Positions 1 to 4,755 are shown, numbered from the stretch's first letter. The stretch: DNA of 6,213 bases from an uncultured Veillonella sp. (GCA_900766125.1 CAAFUD010000155.1:1-6213), one strand, 5' to 3'. Made by a program: numbers and translations. Notes: generated by a model from the sequence alone, not told the origin.

Positions 1-117
1 ACGGGCCGTGGGGCTCCTCAAGAATTAATTGATGAGGCCGATCTTGTAACGGAGATGAAAGAGATTAAACATTACTACCTACAAGGCGTAATGGCTCGAA
101 AAGGCATTGAAAACTAA
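1..117 (+). CDS. cobO: Cob(I)yrinic acid a,c-diamide adenosyltransferase, C-terminal fragment
   Basis: Frame 1 is open from the first base to TAA at 115-117 and gives 38 residues. It begins TGRGAPQELIDEADLVTEMK and ends in QGVMARKGIEN. This matches the conserved tail of CobO/BtuR-type ATP:corrinoid adenosyltransferases (TGR.AP..LIE.ADLVTEM...KH....G..ARKGIE). These cytoplasmic enzymes transfer the 5'-deoxyadenosyl group of ATP to cob(I)alamin or cobyrinic acid diamide during coenzyme B12 synthesis or salvage. The P-loop and most of the catalytic domain lie outside the window, so activity cannot be judged. The next gene starts 30 bases downstream in the same direction with a strong ribosome binding site and no terminator between, so co-transcription is likely. 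Recognition rests on the tail motif alone but is distinctive. Confidence 0.88.
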   Translation, partial: TGRGAPQELIDEADLVTEMKEIKHYYLQGVMARKGIEN

Positions 118-131
118 TCATAGGAACACCT

Positions 132-138
132 AAGGAGG
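132..138 (+). promoter_or_regulatory. Ribosome binding site that decides the start of the DUF2953 gene
   Basis: AAGGAGG at 132-138 is a near-perfect Shine-Dalgarno sequence. It overlaps the GTG at 138 and lies only 2 bases before the ATG at 141, so neither is likely to be used. The TTG at 147 is 8 bases downstream, which is normal spacing. Confidence 0.75.
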
Positions 139-146
139 TGATGTGG

Positions 147-1286
147 TTGAGTACAGTGGCTATTGTGGCCCTCGTTATTGTGGCCATCATTGCAGCACTC
201 ATCTTGATTATCCTACTGACACCAATCACATATAGCATCGAAATCAACGGACGCTCGCCATATCGTGGTGAGGTGCGTGTCAAATGGCTGTGGCGTGTAT
301 TTTCACTGCATCTAGCGTATTTGCAGGACAAACCATTTTTTAAGGAATTATACATTTTGGGCATGCTCAAGATTGGTCCTGTGAAAGACTATGAAGAATG
401 GCTTGAAAATCGCGTAGAAGAAGAATACCAAAAGGTGATGGACGACGATGGTGACATGTCGCAAGCGGAAGCCTTCGCCAAGGCGATGCAAGGGGGCGGA
501 CAAGGTCCTTCTGCAAGTTCTAGTGGTACTAGCTTTGATGATTTGAAGAGCGCTCAGCGTTCTGACGCTACCTTTAGTGATGAAGAGGCGCCAGGAGCGG
601 GGACTTCTCAAAAGCCGAATGAGCGCATAGAACGTCCTGAACAAGCTTCTAAGGATATGGATGCACAAGCTCGTGCTGATCGGTATGACTCCATTCAGCA
701 AGATCCAACATCTCATATTCAAAGCGATGATGAAACAGTAAGTCGCGTTACTTTCAACAGTGACGGTTCCATTAAGGAAAAGGTATTTACGAAGGTGAAT
801 GACCTCAAAACGACGGTGAAACAACGTTTTGAAAAGCCAGATTCAAACGATCCAGTGGCATCATTTAAATCTAAAATTCCTACATTCTGGTTCATGAAAC
901 ATGTAACAAATACAGAATTATGGCACCAGCTATTCCTTGTTTCGAAACGATGCTATGACCACTCTAAACCACGCGATGTGGCTATAGAAGGTCGATTTGG
1001 TATCGGTGACCCATATCGCATGGGGATTATTGCATCTATGCTATACAGCATTTGGCCAGAACAAGCTGAGAACATCGAGCTCGATTATGTAAATTGGGCA
1101 GGTGAAGGTAGCGGTCACATTAAAGGTCGCATCATTTTAGCTGTTATGGCTTGGCATGGCACAAGATTTTTGATATCTAAACCAATGCGTTCCCTATTGG
1201 GTGAAGGTGCTCGCGTCTTCTGGGTTAAACGGAAGGAAGCTAAGCAGTTAGAAAAGCTGAAAGCCGAACAAGGTCAAACAGCGTAA
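147..1286 (+). CDS. DUF2953 (YtfI-like) membrane-anchored protein with long acidic insert
   Basis: The predicted product is 379 residues from a TTG start chosen by Shine-Dalgarno spacing. In-frame GTG 138 and ATG 141 would collide with that site. Residues about 3-25 form one strongly hydrophobic N-terminal segment (repeated V/I/A/L), so the protein is probably a single-pass membrane protein. Residues about 26-95 contain the basic/aromatic stretch VKWLWRVFSLHLAYLQ. Residues about 98-235 are rich in D, E, S, Q, G and P and look disordered. The C-terminal part (about 240-360) contains GRFGIGDPYRMGIIASMLY, the region I associate with DUF2953. In Bacillus, ytfI (DUF2953) precedes ytfJ, and ytfJ/gerW follows here too, which supports the call. 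The biochemical function is unknown. The central insert makes the protein considerably longer than I recall for Bacillus YtfI. It probably shares a transcript with cobO upstream and ytfJ downstream. Confidence 0.7.
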   Translation: MSTVAIVALVIVAIIAALILIILLTPITYSIEINGRSPYRGEVRVKWLWRVFSLHLAYLQDKPFFKELYILGMLKIGPVKDYEEWLENRVEEEYQKVMDDDGDMSQAEAFAKAMQGGGQGPSASSSGTSFDDLKSAQRSDATFSDEEAPGAGTSQKPNERIERPEQASKDMDAQARADRYDSIQQDPTSHIQSDDETVSRVTFNSDGSIKEKVFTKVNDLKTTVKQRFEKPDSNDPVASFKSKIPTFWFMKHVTNTELWHQLFLVSKRCYDHSKPRDVAIEGRFGIGDPYRMGIIASMLYSIWPEQAENIELDYVNWAGEGSGHIKGRIILAVMAWHGTRFLISKPMRSLLGEGARVFWVKRKEAKQLEKLKAEQGQTA

Positions 1287-1346
1287 GGATATATTAAGTC
1301 AACTAAGTACATGAGCTAATATAGCAATGATACTTTCACAAAAAGC

Positions 1347-1351
1347 GGAGG
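1347..1351 (+). promoter_or_regulatory. Ribosome binding site of ytfJ
   Basis: GGAGG at 1347-1351 lies 7 bases before ATG 1359 and only 4 bases before the in-frame GTG 1356, so ATG 1359 is preferred. The 72-base gap back to the upstream stop shows no terminator hairpin. Confidence 0.65.
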
Positions 1352-1358
1352 TACTGTG

Positions 1359-1736
1359 ATGGAGAACAGTAATGTAAAAGAGAATTTGGAAGTCCTATTC
1401 GAGAAATTCAAAAATATGATTAAGGTGGAAACTGTAGTAGGCGAAGCTGTGCAAATCGGCGATACTACACTTGTTCCATTCGTAGACGTAACATTTGGTT
1501 TCGGTACTGGTACAAACCACAACACTGCTAATAAAAATCACGAATGTGGTGGCGGTGGCGGCGGTGCCAAAATGGAACCAAGCGCTATCCTCGTTATTAA
1601 AGGCGAACGCATCGAGTTGTTCAACATTAAAGGCAACCCTTACAGCAGCAGCTTCGATCGTCTTATCGGTTTGGTGCCTGACCTCGTGTCCAAATTGAAA
1701 TCCGATAAATACATTTATTTGAACGATGAACAATAA
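1359..1736 (+). CDS. ytfJ: GerW/YtfJ-family protein
   Basis: The product is 125 residues, close to the usual size of the family. An N-terminal helical segment (ENLEVLFEKFKNM, about 9-20) is followed by the family-like VETVVGEAVQIGDTTLVPFVDVTFGFGTG. Next comes a glycine run (C63 then G64-G69, then AK) and the strand-rich PSAILVIKGERIELFNI, ending in a helix with DRLIGLVPDLVSKL. This order (conserved core, Gly-rich loop, C-terminal core) is that of YtfJ/GerW. In Bacillus the protein is associated with spores and germination. Similar proteins occur in many non-sporulating anaerobes, where their role is unknown. There is no signal peptide and no membrane segment. The DUF2953 gene directly upstream reproduces the ytfI-ytfJ pair. 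If the host is Veillonella, which does not sporulate, the function is probably vegetative; that last step is inference. Confidence 0.85.
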   Translation: MENSNVKENLEVLFEKFKNMIKVETVVGEAVQIGDTTLVPFVDVTFGFGTGTNHNTANKNHECGGGGGGAKMEPSAILVIKGERIELFNIKGNPYSSSFDRLIGLVPDLVSKLKSDKYIYLNDEQ

Positions 1737-1752
1737 TTCGGCGACGAATTAT
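1733..1752 (+). other. Small hairpin with GNRA-type loop on the ytfJ stop codon
   Basis: ATAATTCG (1733-1740) pairs with CGAATTAT (1745-1752) around a GCGA tetraloop, giving 8 uninterrupted pairs that include the TAA stop at 1734-1736. No U-tract follows (AAATACTAGG), so it is not a terminator on its own. It could stabilise the mRNA 3' end or act with the larger stem-loop 20 bases downstream. Confidence 0.5.
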
Positions 1753-1771
1753 AAATACTAGGTGAAAGCCG

Positions 1772-1850
1772 TAATACCCACATGTGTGCTCTGAATATGT
1801 CCGTAACGACTGCGATTATAGCTTCAGGGCATGCCTGTGGGTATTATTTT
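1772..1850 (+). terminator. Long stem-loop, probable terminator of the cobO-ytfJ operon
   Basis: TAATACCCACA (1772-1782) pairs perfectly with TGTGGGTATTA (1836-1846). After one mismatch (1783/1835) the stem continues with 12 further pairs (1784-1795 with 1823-1834), three of them G-T: 1790/1828, 1786/1832 and 1785/1833. The loop is about 27 bases. TTTT (1847-1850) follows. The length of the stem and the large apical loop are unusual for a simple terminator, so it may also be a structured RNA or a dispersed repeat. Confidence 0.55.
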
Positions 1851-1861
1851 AACTTCTATAG

Positions 1862-1919
1862 ACTTTCATAAGCAGTTCATAGGGCTTTATTATGCTATGT
1901 AACATAGTCTTGTGAAAGT
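1862..1919 (+). promoter_or_regulatory. Nested palindromes upstream of ompH, operator-like
   Basis: ACTTTCATAAG (1862-1872) and CTTGTGAAAGT (1909-1919) are inverted copies with one difference. The right copy covers the -35 element of the ompH promoter. Between them lies CTATGT-A-ACATAG (1895-1907), a perfect 6-1-6 palindrome two bases upstream of the -35. The arrangement could bind a regulator or form a cruciform; no known regulator motif was recognised. Confidence 0.4.
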
Positions 1920-1938
1920 TAGCGAGATTTGTTATAGT
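1910..1938 (+). promoter_or_regulatory. Sigma-A-type promoter of ompH
   Basis: TTGTGA (1910-1915), 17 bases, then TATAGT (1933-1938) is a good housekeeping promoter. Transcription would begin near 1945. The leader of about 50 bases contains a short inverted repeat, CACTAT (1949-1954) with ATAGTG (1963-1968). Confidence 0.6.
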
Positions 1939-1995
1939 AAAAATAGTACACTATTGGATTGTATAGTGACACTTTTATTTCGAGGAGGATTTCAG

Positions 1996-2454
1996 ATGAA
2001 ATTATCTAAAAAATTAACTACCCTAGCTATCGTTGGTGCTATGTCTGCTACTGCTGCAGTAGCAAGTGCTGCTAACATTGGCTTAGTAAATATGAGCCAA
2101 GTAGTAAATAGCTACCCTGGCTATGGTGCATTAGATATGAAAATGCAACAAGTAGACGCTCAATACCGTCCACAAATTGAGAAAAAAGTACAAGAAATTG
2201 AAAAAATTCAAGATCAAACTCAAGCAGAAGCTGAGTTTAACAAATCCGTAGCTCCATTGCTTCAAAAAGAAAACGAAGAAATCAACAAAATTGCTCAACC
2301 TATGATGCAAGCAATTCACAATGCTGTTGAATCCATTCGCGTTGAGAAAAAAATGGATGTAGTATTGGATGATCCATACACAATCCGTGCGGCTGACGCT
2401 AACAGCAAAATCGAAAACATTACTAACGAAGTAATTAGCCGTCTTAAAAAATAA
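1996..2454 (+). CDS. OmpH/Skp-family periplasmic chaperone-like protein
   Basis: The product is 152 residues from ATG 1996, which has GAGGAGG (1982-1988) 7 bases upstream. An in-frame GTG at 1912 was rejected because it lies inside the -35 element and would put a non-signal sequence before the leader. Residues 1-25 form a classical Sec signal peptide: KLSKK, a hydrophobic core, then ASA with predicted cleavage before A26. The mature part starts ANIGLVNMSQVVNSYPGYGA, the typical OmpH/Skp opening (IG.VN...V...P.Y). It then continues as a long charged helix (about 50-125, many Q/E/K) that would form the coiled-coil tentacle, and ends in a short C-terminal region with ISRLKK. Skp-type proteins hold unfolded outer-membrane proteins in the periplasm, so the host should have an outer membrane. 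It has its own promoter and terminator, so it appears monocistronic. Other OmpH paralogues may exist elsewhere in such genomes. Confidence 0.85.
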   Translation: MKLSKKLTTLAIVGAMSATAAVASAANIGLVNMSQVVNSYPGYGALDMKMQQVDAQYRPQIEKKVQEIEKIQDQTQAEAEFNKSVAPLLQKENEEINKIAQPMMQAIHNAVESIRVEKKMDVVLDDPYTIRAADANSKIENITNEVISRLKK

Positions 2455-2467
2455 TATACATAAAATT

Positions 2468-2501
2468 GACCTCTAGTTGAGAAATTAACTAGAGGTCTTT
2501 T
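2468..2501 (+). terminator. Rho-independent terminator of ompH
   Basis: GACCTCTAGTT (2468-2478) pairs perfectly with AACTAGAGGTC (2487-2497) around an 8-base loop, followed by TTTT and a T-rich stretch. Confidence 0.88.
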
Positions 2502-2512
2502 ACTTTAAAGGA

Positions 2513-2529
2513 CTTTTTTATTTATATAG
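2513..2529 (+). repeat. Left copy of an imperfect direct repeat around the small-RNA unit
   Basis: This 17-base T-rich stretch (C, six T, A, three T, ATATAG) recurs at 2723-2740 with one extra T. The two copies bracket the AT-rich spacer and small-RNA gene. The first copy has no hairpin in front of it, whereas the second is the tail of the small-RNA terminator. Low complexity makes coincidence possible. Confidence 0.35.
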
Positions 2530-2629
2530 CGAATTATAAACATTAAAAGTGTTATACATTTTATTGCAATTATAGCATTATAGTTCTTAAATTAATCGTC
2601 ATGATGCAATTTAGTTATGTTCCCCTGTC
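2530..2629. other. AT-rich spacer with no gene seen
   Basis: This stretch between the ompH terminator region and the small-RNA promoter has no open frame with a ribosome binding site. No convincing hairpin or tRNA was seen. It appears to be the left end of the AT-rich accessory block. Confidence 0.4.
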
Positions 2630-2657
2630 TTGAGATATTCATTAATTATGATATACT
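2630..2657 (+). promoter_or_regulatory. Extended -10 promoter of the small RNA upstream of the abi gene
   Basis: TTGAGA (2630-2635), 16 bases, then TATACT (2652-2657), with TG at 2649-2650 giving an extended -10 (TGATATACT). Predicted transcription start is about 2664. It is the best-formed promoter seen in this AT-rich block, and abi has no comparable promoter of its own after the small-RNA terminator. Confidence 0.7.
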
Positions 2658-2663
2658 ATAGAT

Positions 2664-2730
2664 AGTGAATAGACTGCAACGCTAAGGGCGTTGGTCACTA
2701 AGGCGCTATCTATAGATAGTGCCTTTTTTA
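2664..2730 (+). ncRNA. Small structured RNA upstream of an Abi_2 gene, candidate RNA antitoxin
   Basis: From the predicted start near 2664 to the end of the T-run the transcript is about 66 nt with two hairpins. Hairpin 1 pairs CAACGC (2677-2682) with GCGTTG (2688-2693) around the loop TAAGG. It can extend by GAC/GTC (2672-2674 with 2694-2696) and AGT/ACT (2664-2666 with 2697-2699). Hairpin 2 is the terminator (2700-2725). CTAAGG occurs twice, at 2682-2687 (running into the hairpin 1 loop) and at 2698-2703 (the hairpin junction). No ORF or ribosome binding site lies inside it, so it looks non-coding. I recall a conserved 'AbiF RNA' motif reported upstream of such genes, and reports that RNAs beside AbiF proteins act as antitoxins. 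I cannot verify that this sequence matches that model. It could instead act only in cis as an attenuator leader. Confidence 0.65.
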
Positions 2731-2734
2731 TTTT
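2700..2734 (+). terminator. Strong intrinsic terminator between the small RNA and the abi gene
   Basis: AAGGCGCTATC (2700-2710) pairs with GATAGTGCCTT (2715-2725): 11 pairs, one of them G-T, around the loop TATA. The T-run (2724-2729), A, then TTTT follows. It lies 18 bases before the abi start codon, so abi expression would depend on read-through of the small-RNA transcript. Confidence 0.85.
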
Positions 2735-2739
2735 ATATA

Positions 2740-2744
2740 GGGAG
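2740..2744 (+). promoter_or_regulatory. Ribosome binding site of the abi gene
   Basis: GGGAG at 2740-2744 lies 8 bases before ATG 2753. It is weaker than the AGGAGG sites of neighbouring core genes, consistent with low basal expression of a potentially toxic product. Confidence 0.55.
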
Positions 2745-2752
2745 TTTTAGTT

Positions 2753-3769
2753 ATGGCTTTTGATAAACCATTTTTGGATTTAGATAAGCAGCTTAATTTA
2801 CTAGAGTCTCGTAAGCTTATTATTACTAATCGAGATCGAGCAAAACGCCTTATTATGACGTCTTCTTATTATGATTTAATCAATGGATATAAATCTGTTT
2901 TTATGTTGTCCAATGACAGGTTTAAAGATAATGTAAAGCTAGAAGATATTTATATTTTTTCTTTTATAGATAAAGGTATTCAATCTATTACTATGAAATA
3001 TAGTTTAATGATTGAAACATTATTTAAGACAAGACTATCCTATGTAATCTCAAATCATTTAGGGGTACATCAAGATGATTATTTACATGCTAGATACTAT
3101 AAACGACAGATAAATCATCTTAGCTTTGCAAAGGTAAAGCAAGAGATTAATAAACAGCTTGATATATGTAATGCAAAACAGCCTACGAAGTATTATTTAA
3201 AATATCATAATCATGTTCCACCATGGATTTTATTTAAAAATATTTCTTTTGGAAGTGCTATTAATATATTTAGATTATTAAGTACAAAACATAAAAGAGA
3301 AGTGGCTAATCTTTTACTTCCTACTGATTTGATTACGTGTAAAGATAAAATAGAGTTATTAATTAATACATTAGAGGCAATTCGTCGTTTTCGTAATTGT
3401 GCAGCTCATAGTTTAAATTTCTTTGGTTGTCGATCTGTATATAATATACCAGGTAATATTTTATATACCATCGTACCAAATGGTGTACTTAAACGAGAGA
3501 AAGGTGAAATAACAAGTAGAGATAAGAAATCATTAAAAGGAATTTATGGTGTATTGATTATGACAGCAATATTATTAAATGATAAATTACTTGTTAGTTC
3601 TCTTATAGCTGAATGCAGAGGAGTTTTTAAGCCAGAAGTTAGTGGAGATGACGACTCAAAGCATATTGTAGACTTAATTAATGAATTAAAACAAAAATAT
3701 AAAGAAGCTACACAAATTCCTATAGATTTTATTGATAGACTCGAAATTATATATAAATCAATTACATAA
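2753..3769 (+). CDS. Abi_2-family (AbiD/AbiF) abortive-infection protein with HEPN RNase motif
   Basis: The product is 338 residues with no signal peptide or membrane segment, so it is cytoplasmic. The N-terminus (about 5-50) has the Abi_2 pattern: K...L..Q...LESRKLII, then SSYYDLINGYKSVF. It continues with a helical block (about 65-105: IYIFSFIDKGIQ, then MIETLFKTRLSYVISN) and PPWILFKNISFGSAINIF (P156-P157-W158 onward). The HEPN-like motif follows, LEAIRRFRNCAAH with R214-x4-H219. About 100 further residues complete the protein. R-x4-6-H is the catalytic signature of HEPN ribonucleases, and Abi_2 proteins act in phage abortive infection. Cleavage of host or phage RNA is therefore likely but inferred, and no second R-x4-H was found. 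The gene is markedly AT-rich: for example, 3241-3300 has 12 G/C in 60 bases against 32 in 60 at 481-540. It is also rich in ATA and TTA codons, suggesting acquisition by transfer. A small RNA with its own terminator sits directly upstream. Confidence 0.85.
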   Translation: MAFDKPFLDLDKQLNLLESRKLIITNRDRAKRLIMTSSYYDLINGYKSVFMLSNDRFKDNVKLEDIYIFSFIDKGIQSITMKYSLMIETLFKTRLSYVISNHLGVHQDDYLHARYYKRQINHLSFAKVKQEINKQLDICNAKQPTKYYLKYHNHVPPWILFKNISFGSAINIFRLLSTKHKREVANLLLPTDLITCKDKIELLINTLEAIRRFRNCAAHSLNFFGCRSVYNIPGNILYTIVPNGVLKREKGEITSRDKKSLKGIYGVLIMTAILLNDKLLVSSLIAECRGVFKPEVSGDDDSKHIVDLINELKQKYKEATQIPIDFIDRLEIIYKSIT

Positions 3770-3820
3770 ATAATACTAAAATCTTATAATTAGTAGGTTT
3801 TATGATTTTTCCGATTAAAA

Positions 3821-3826
3821 TATAAT
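3821..3826 (+). promoter_or_regulatory. Probable -10 of the nitroreductase promoter
   Basis: TATAAT is a perfect -10 hexamer 30 bases before the ATG. No good -35 is present at 16-18 bases upstream, where the sequence is only T-rich, so the promoter may be weak or activator-dependent. AAGGAG at 3842-3847 is 9 bases before the start codon. Confidence 0.45.
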
Positions 3827-3856
3827 GCCTGATATAACATTAAGGAGTGAGATCTA

Positions 3857-4378
3857 ATGAAAGATTTTAAAGCATTAGCCACAGAACGGTATTCAGTTCG
3901 AAAATTTGATACGAAGCCTGTAGAGCAGGAGAAGGTAGATATCATATTAGAGACAGCAAGATTGGCTCCTACAGCTCATAATTATCAGCCACAACGACTA
4001 CTTGTATTAAATACAGCAGATAGTCTTAATAAGTTAAAAGACTGCACAAATGGTCATTTTAATGCGCCGTTGGCTATTATTGTTTGTTACGATAATCAAG
4101 TGAGCTGGAAACGAGAGTACGATGATGCGGATTTGGGTGTTGTAGACGCCAGCATTGTAGGCTCTCATATTATGTTCCAAGTAGCAGATATGGGGCTCGG
4201 TACAACATGGATTGCTCATTTTGATCCAGCTAAAGTGCGTACAGCTTATAACTTGCCAGATAACATCATTCCTGTAGCCATCTTCCCAATCGGATACCCA
4301 CATCCAGACTGCGTACCTGCACCGGGCCATACAAAACGGTCTGATGTAAGTGAGCTAACAATATATAATTCCTTTTAA
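3857..4378 (+). CDS. Nitroreductase-family FMN oxidoreductase
   Basis: The product is 173 residues, the size of short single-domain nitroreductases. The FMN-phosphate-binding motif RYSVRKF is at 11-17 (R11, S13, R15), followed by the second flavin motif LAPTAHNYQPQ (36-46). DLGVVDASIVGSHIMFQVADMGLG (92-115) is the conserved central helix, followed by TTWIAHF. PVAIFPIGYP (139-148) and the basic C-terminal HTKRSDVSEL close the fold. Such enzymes use NAD(P)H to reduce nitro compounds, quinones or flavins in the cytoplasm; the natural substrate cannot be told from sequence. Cysteines C63, C77 and C152 are not in a cluster motif. It stands alone between the AT-rich abi block and a convergent cupin gene. 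Composition is back near that of the core genes, so it is probably resident. Confidence 0.88.
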   Translation: MKDFKALATERYSVRKFDTKPVEQEKVDIILETARLAPTAHNYQPQRLLVLNTADSLNKLKDCTNGHFNAPLAIIVCYDNQVSWKREYDDADLGVVDASIVGSHIMFQVADMGLGTTWIAHFDPAKVRTAYNLPDNIIPVAIFPIGYPHPDCVPAPGHTKRSDVSELTIYNSF

Positions 4379-4401
4379 GCTCTACAAAATGTAAGCTCTA
4401 T

Positions 4402-4442
4402 AAAAAAGGCAGTTAATCAATTAGGATTAACCGCCTTTTCTT
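4402..4442. terminator. Bidirectional terminator between nitroreductase and cupin genes
   Basis: AAAAGGC-A-GTTAATC (4404-4418) pairs with GATTAAC-C-GCCTTTT (4425-4439) with one A/C mismatch and a 6-base loop. A-rich bases on the left (4402-4407) and T-rich bases on the right (4436-4442) give a U-tract in both directions, which suits the convergent genes on either side. Confidence 0.85.
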
Positions 4443-4467
4443 ATAGGGTTTATATTTAAACTAGTTT

Positions 4468-4755
4468 TTATTCTGGTTTGTGAATAAGGTTTACAACGAA
4501 TTCGCTGTCTTCTACAAGTGTAGCTTGGATGTAGTTGTCGCCGTTGAATTCTAGTACTTGGCCTGGTACAAGTACGTGTTCTTCTGTTTCGTTAAGGAAT
4601 ACTTGTACTTTACCTTTAACTACTGTAAAGATGACATTAGCTTCTGGATGGTTGTGTTTTTCAACCTTTTCACCAGCTTTGCCGCCTTTTTTAACGATCA
4701 CATAGTTAGGACCTTGGAATAATAAACCTAATTCTTGATTAACTGTGCCTGCCAT
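4468..4755 (-). CDS. Small single-domain cupin protein
   Basis: The product is 95 residues, and an AGGAGG (complement of 4762-4767) lies 6 bases before the ATG. The first cupin motif is clear: G28-x5-H34-N-H36-P-E38, with a glycine (G48) after the following strand. This supplies two histidines and a glutamate, the usual metal ligands. The second cupin motif is imperfect. VPGQVLEFNGDNYIQATL (63-80) has the P-x-G turn but lacks the expected metal-binding histidine; N74 to Q77 occupy that place. Metal binding may therefore be weak or altered. Small cupins of this kind may be enzymes, sugar or metal sensors, or storage proteins, and no specific function is assignable. It is monocistronic, with its own promoter bearing a Fur/PerR-like inverted repeat and a shared terminator at its 3' end. 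Confidence 0.8.
   Translation of the reverse strand: MAGTVNQELGLLFQGPNYVIVKKGGKAGEKVEKHNHPEANVIFTVVKGKVQVFLNETEEHVLVPGQVLEFNGDNYIQATLVEDSEFVVNLIHKPE

Noticed and set aside
138..146. GTG 138 or ATG 141 as start of the DUF2953 gene
   Set aside because: Both overlap or abut the ribosome binding site AAGGAGG (132-138); TTG 147 has normal spacing.
348..824. Long open frame on the - strand inside the DUF2953 gene
   Set aside because: It has no ribosome binding site, is antisense to a gene with clear family features, and its product is arginine/leucine-rich without recognisable motifs: a shadow frame.
1912..1995. In-frame GTG 84 bases upstream of the ompH ATG
   Set aside because: It overlaps the -35 element, has no Shine-Dalgarno sequence, and would place 28 non-signal residues before a perfect signal peptide; ATG 1996 has GAGGAGG at ideal spacing.
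2656..2740. A CRISPR array or type III tandem-repeat antitoxin
   Set aside because: Only two copies of short motifs occur, with unequal contexts and no regular spacers; the region reads better as a two-hairpin small RNA with terminator.
2753..3769. A Cas13-like effector
   Set aside because: The protein is far too short and shows a single R-x4-H motif; the Abi_2 motifs explain it, and any relation to Cas13 would be distant ancestry only.
2505..3800. Insertion sequence or integrative element around the abi gene
   Set aside because: No transposase, integrase, terminal inverted repeats, target duplication or tRNA attachment site could be found.
3778..3809. Terminator after the abi gene (AAAATC with GATTTT)
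   Set aside because: The arms are only six A/T-rich pairs around a 20-base loop with poor inner pairing, too weak to call.
4034..4330. Open frame on the - strand inside the nitroreductase gene
   Set aside because: The + strand nitroreductase motifs explain this region fully, and the reverse frame has no ribosome binding site or family pattern.
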